Shown here: positions 14,589 to 14,720 of the stretch, in pieces
Position numbering within the stretch: the stretch's first letter is position 1
Layout of the letters: each line of letters starts with the position of its first letter
The notes under the pieces: model-generated
Told to the model about the DNA's origin: nothing
Database searches by the model: none
Seen by the model: the letters and a program-made list of their open reading frames with translations, nothing else
Program-made: the position numbers and the translations under genes
Assembly (NCBI GenBank): GCA_023415815.1
Contig: JAEZJL010000014.1
Location: 1 to 14,720, forward strand
Direction: 5' to 3'
DNA from: Bacillota bacterium
Lineage (GTDB): Bacteria > Bacillota > Clostridia > Acetivibrionales > DTU013
DNA length: 14,720 bases

Positions 14589-14605
14589 TTTGACTTTCTT
14601 TGACC
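14589..14605 (-). promoter_or_regulatory. CtsR operator, upstream copy
   Basis: A second exact GGTCAAA-GAA-AGTCAAA site on the minus strand, 64 bases from the first and about 9 bases upstream of the -35 box. The two copies share the same 17-base core, including the spacer. Confidence 0.88.
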
Positions 14606-14666
14606 TACTGGAGCTGTTTGATTTGATTAATAGGGAATCTTTCATGAAATCTTATTTTTTCTTCCA

Positions 14667-14720
14667 TTATCTATGTTTTTTCAAACCCGCGAGCTTTATG
14701 ACCTCGTCCCTGTCCAGGAC
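14667..14720 (-). CDS. 3' end of an unidentified gene (runs off the right edge)
   Basis: On the minus strand the last 17 codons read VLDRDEVIKLAGLKKHR and a TAA stop. The stretch is GC-rich with the codon pattern of the neighbouring minus-strand genes, while the DNA just after the stop is AT-rich. That makes it look like the tail of a real protein. No family can be named from so little. No clear terminator separates it from the hsp20 control region about 60 bases on. A plus-strand frame starting at 14644 is also open but begins in AT-rich DNA and looks less like coding sequence. Confidence 0.45.
   Translation of the reverse strand, partial: VLDRDEVIKLAGLKKHR

Noticed and set aside
1..14720. 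CRISPR arrays, tRNA or rRNA genes, transposases and prophage genes
   Set aside because: No regularly spaced repeats, tRNA-like folds, rRNA motifs, insertion-sequence ends or phage proteins were seen in any part of the window.

Overview
The window comes from a spore-forming member of the Firmicutes, most likely class Clostridia with a moderately high GC content. Four signs point this way: a CotE-like outer-coat protein, a SPOCS-domain (DUF3794) protein, CtsR-type heat-shock operators, and strong AGGAGG-type ribosome binding sites. The nnr-alr neighbourhood is also common in Firmicutes. I cannot name the genus.

Layout, left to right. (1) Positions 1-2269, minus strand: the first 22 codons of alanine racemase (alr), a complete bifunctional NAD(P)HX repair enzyme (nnr), and a coiled-coil protein of unknown function. 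(2) Positions 2318-10372, minus strand: a compact surface-polysaccharide operon. In transcription order it runs galE, a GT4 glycosyltransferase, a DUF4330 membrane-anchored protein, an O-antigen ligase/polymerase-like protein, an FpoF/FrhB-like Fe-S oxidoreductase, a Wzx-type flippase and a polysaccharide pyruvyl transferase family protein. Gaps are mostly under 35 bases, with one ATGA overlap, and three of the genes start with TTG. (3) Positions 10373-12035: a divergent promoter region and a MocR-type regulator on the plus strand. (4) Positions 12036-12415: a short AT-rich stretch holding the 3' remnant of a PIN-domain gene that overlaps an intact 74-residue gene, probably what is left of a toxin-antitoxin module. 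(5) Positions 12500-13855: two convergent spore-envelope-type genes. One is a CotE-like protein behind a good mother-cell (sigma-K-like) promoter, the other a SPOCS-domain protein behind a sigma-A-like promoter, with a perfect 22-base palindrome between them. (6) Positions 13998-14605: an Hsp20 small heat-shock gene with its own terminator and a promoter bracketed by two CtsR operators. (7) The right edge appears to hold the 3' end of another minus-strand gene.

How the genes work together: in the polysaccharide operon GalE supplies UDP-galactose, the GT4 enzyme adds a sugar, the flippase exports the lipid-linked unit, and the ligase-like protein polymerises or attaches it. The pyruvyl transferase and the Fe-S protein probably modify the glycan. 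No priming sugar transferase or chain-length regulator lies in the window, so other loci must contribute. The most useful observations are the paired CtsR sites around the hsp20 promoter, the CotE-like gene with its sigma-K-like promoter, the broken PIN toxin with a surviving partner, and the linked pyruvyl transferase and Fe-S oxidoreductase genes.
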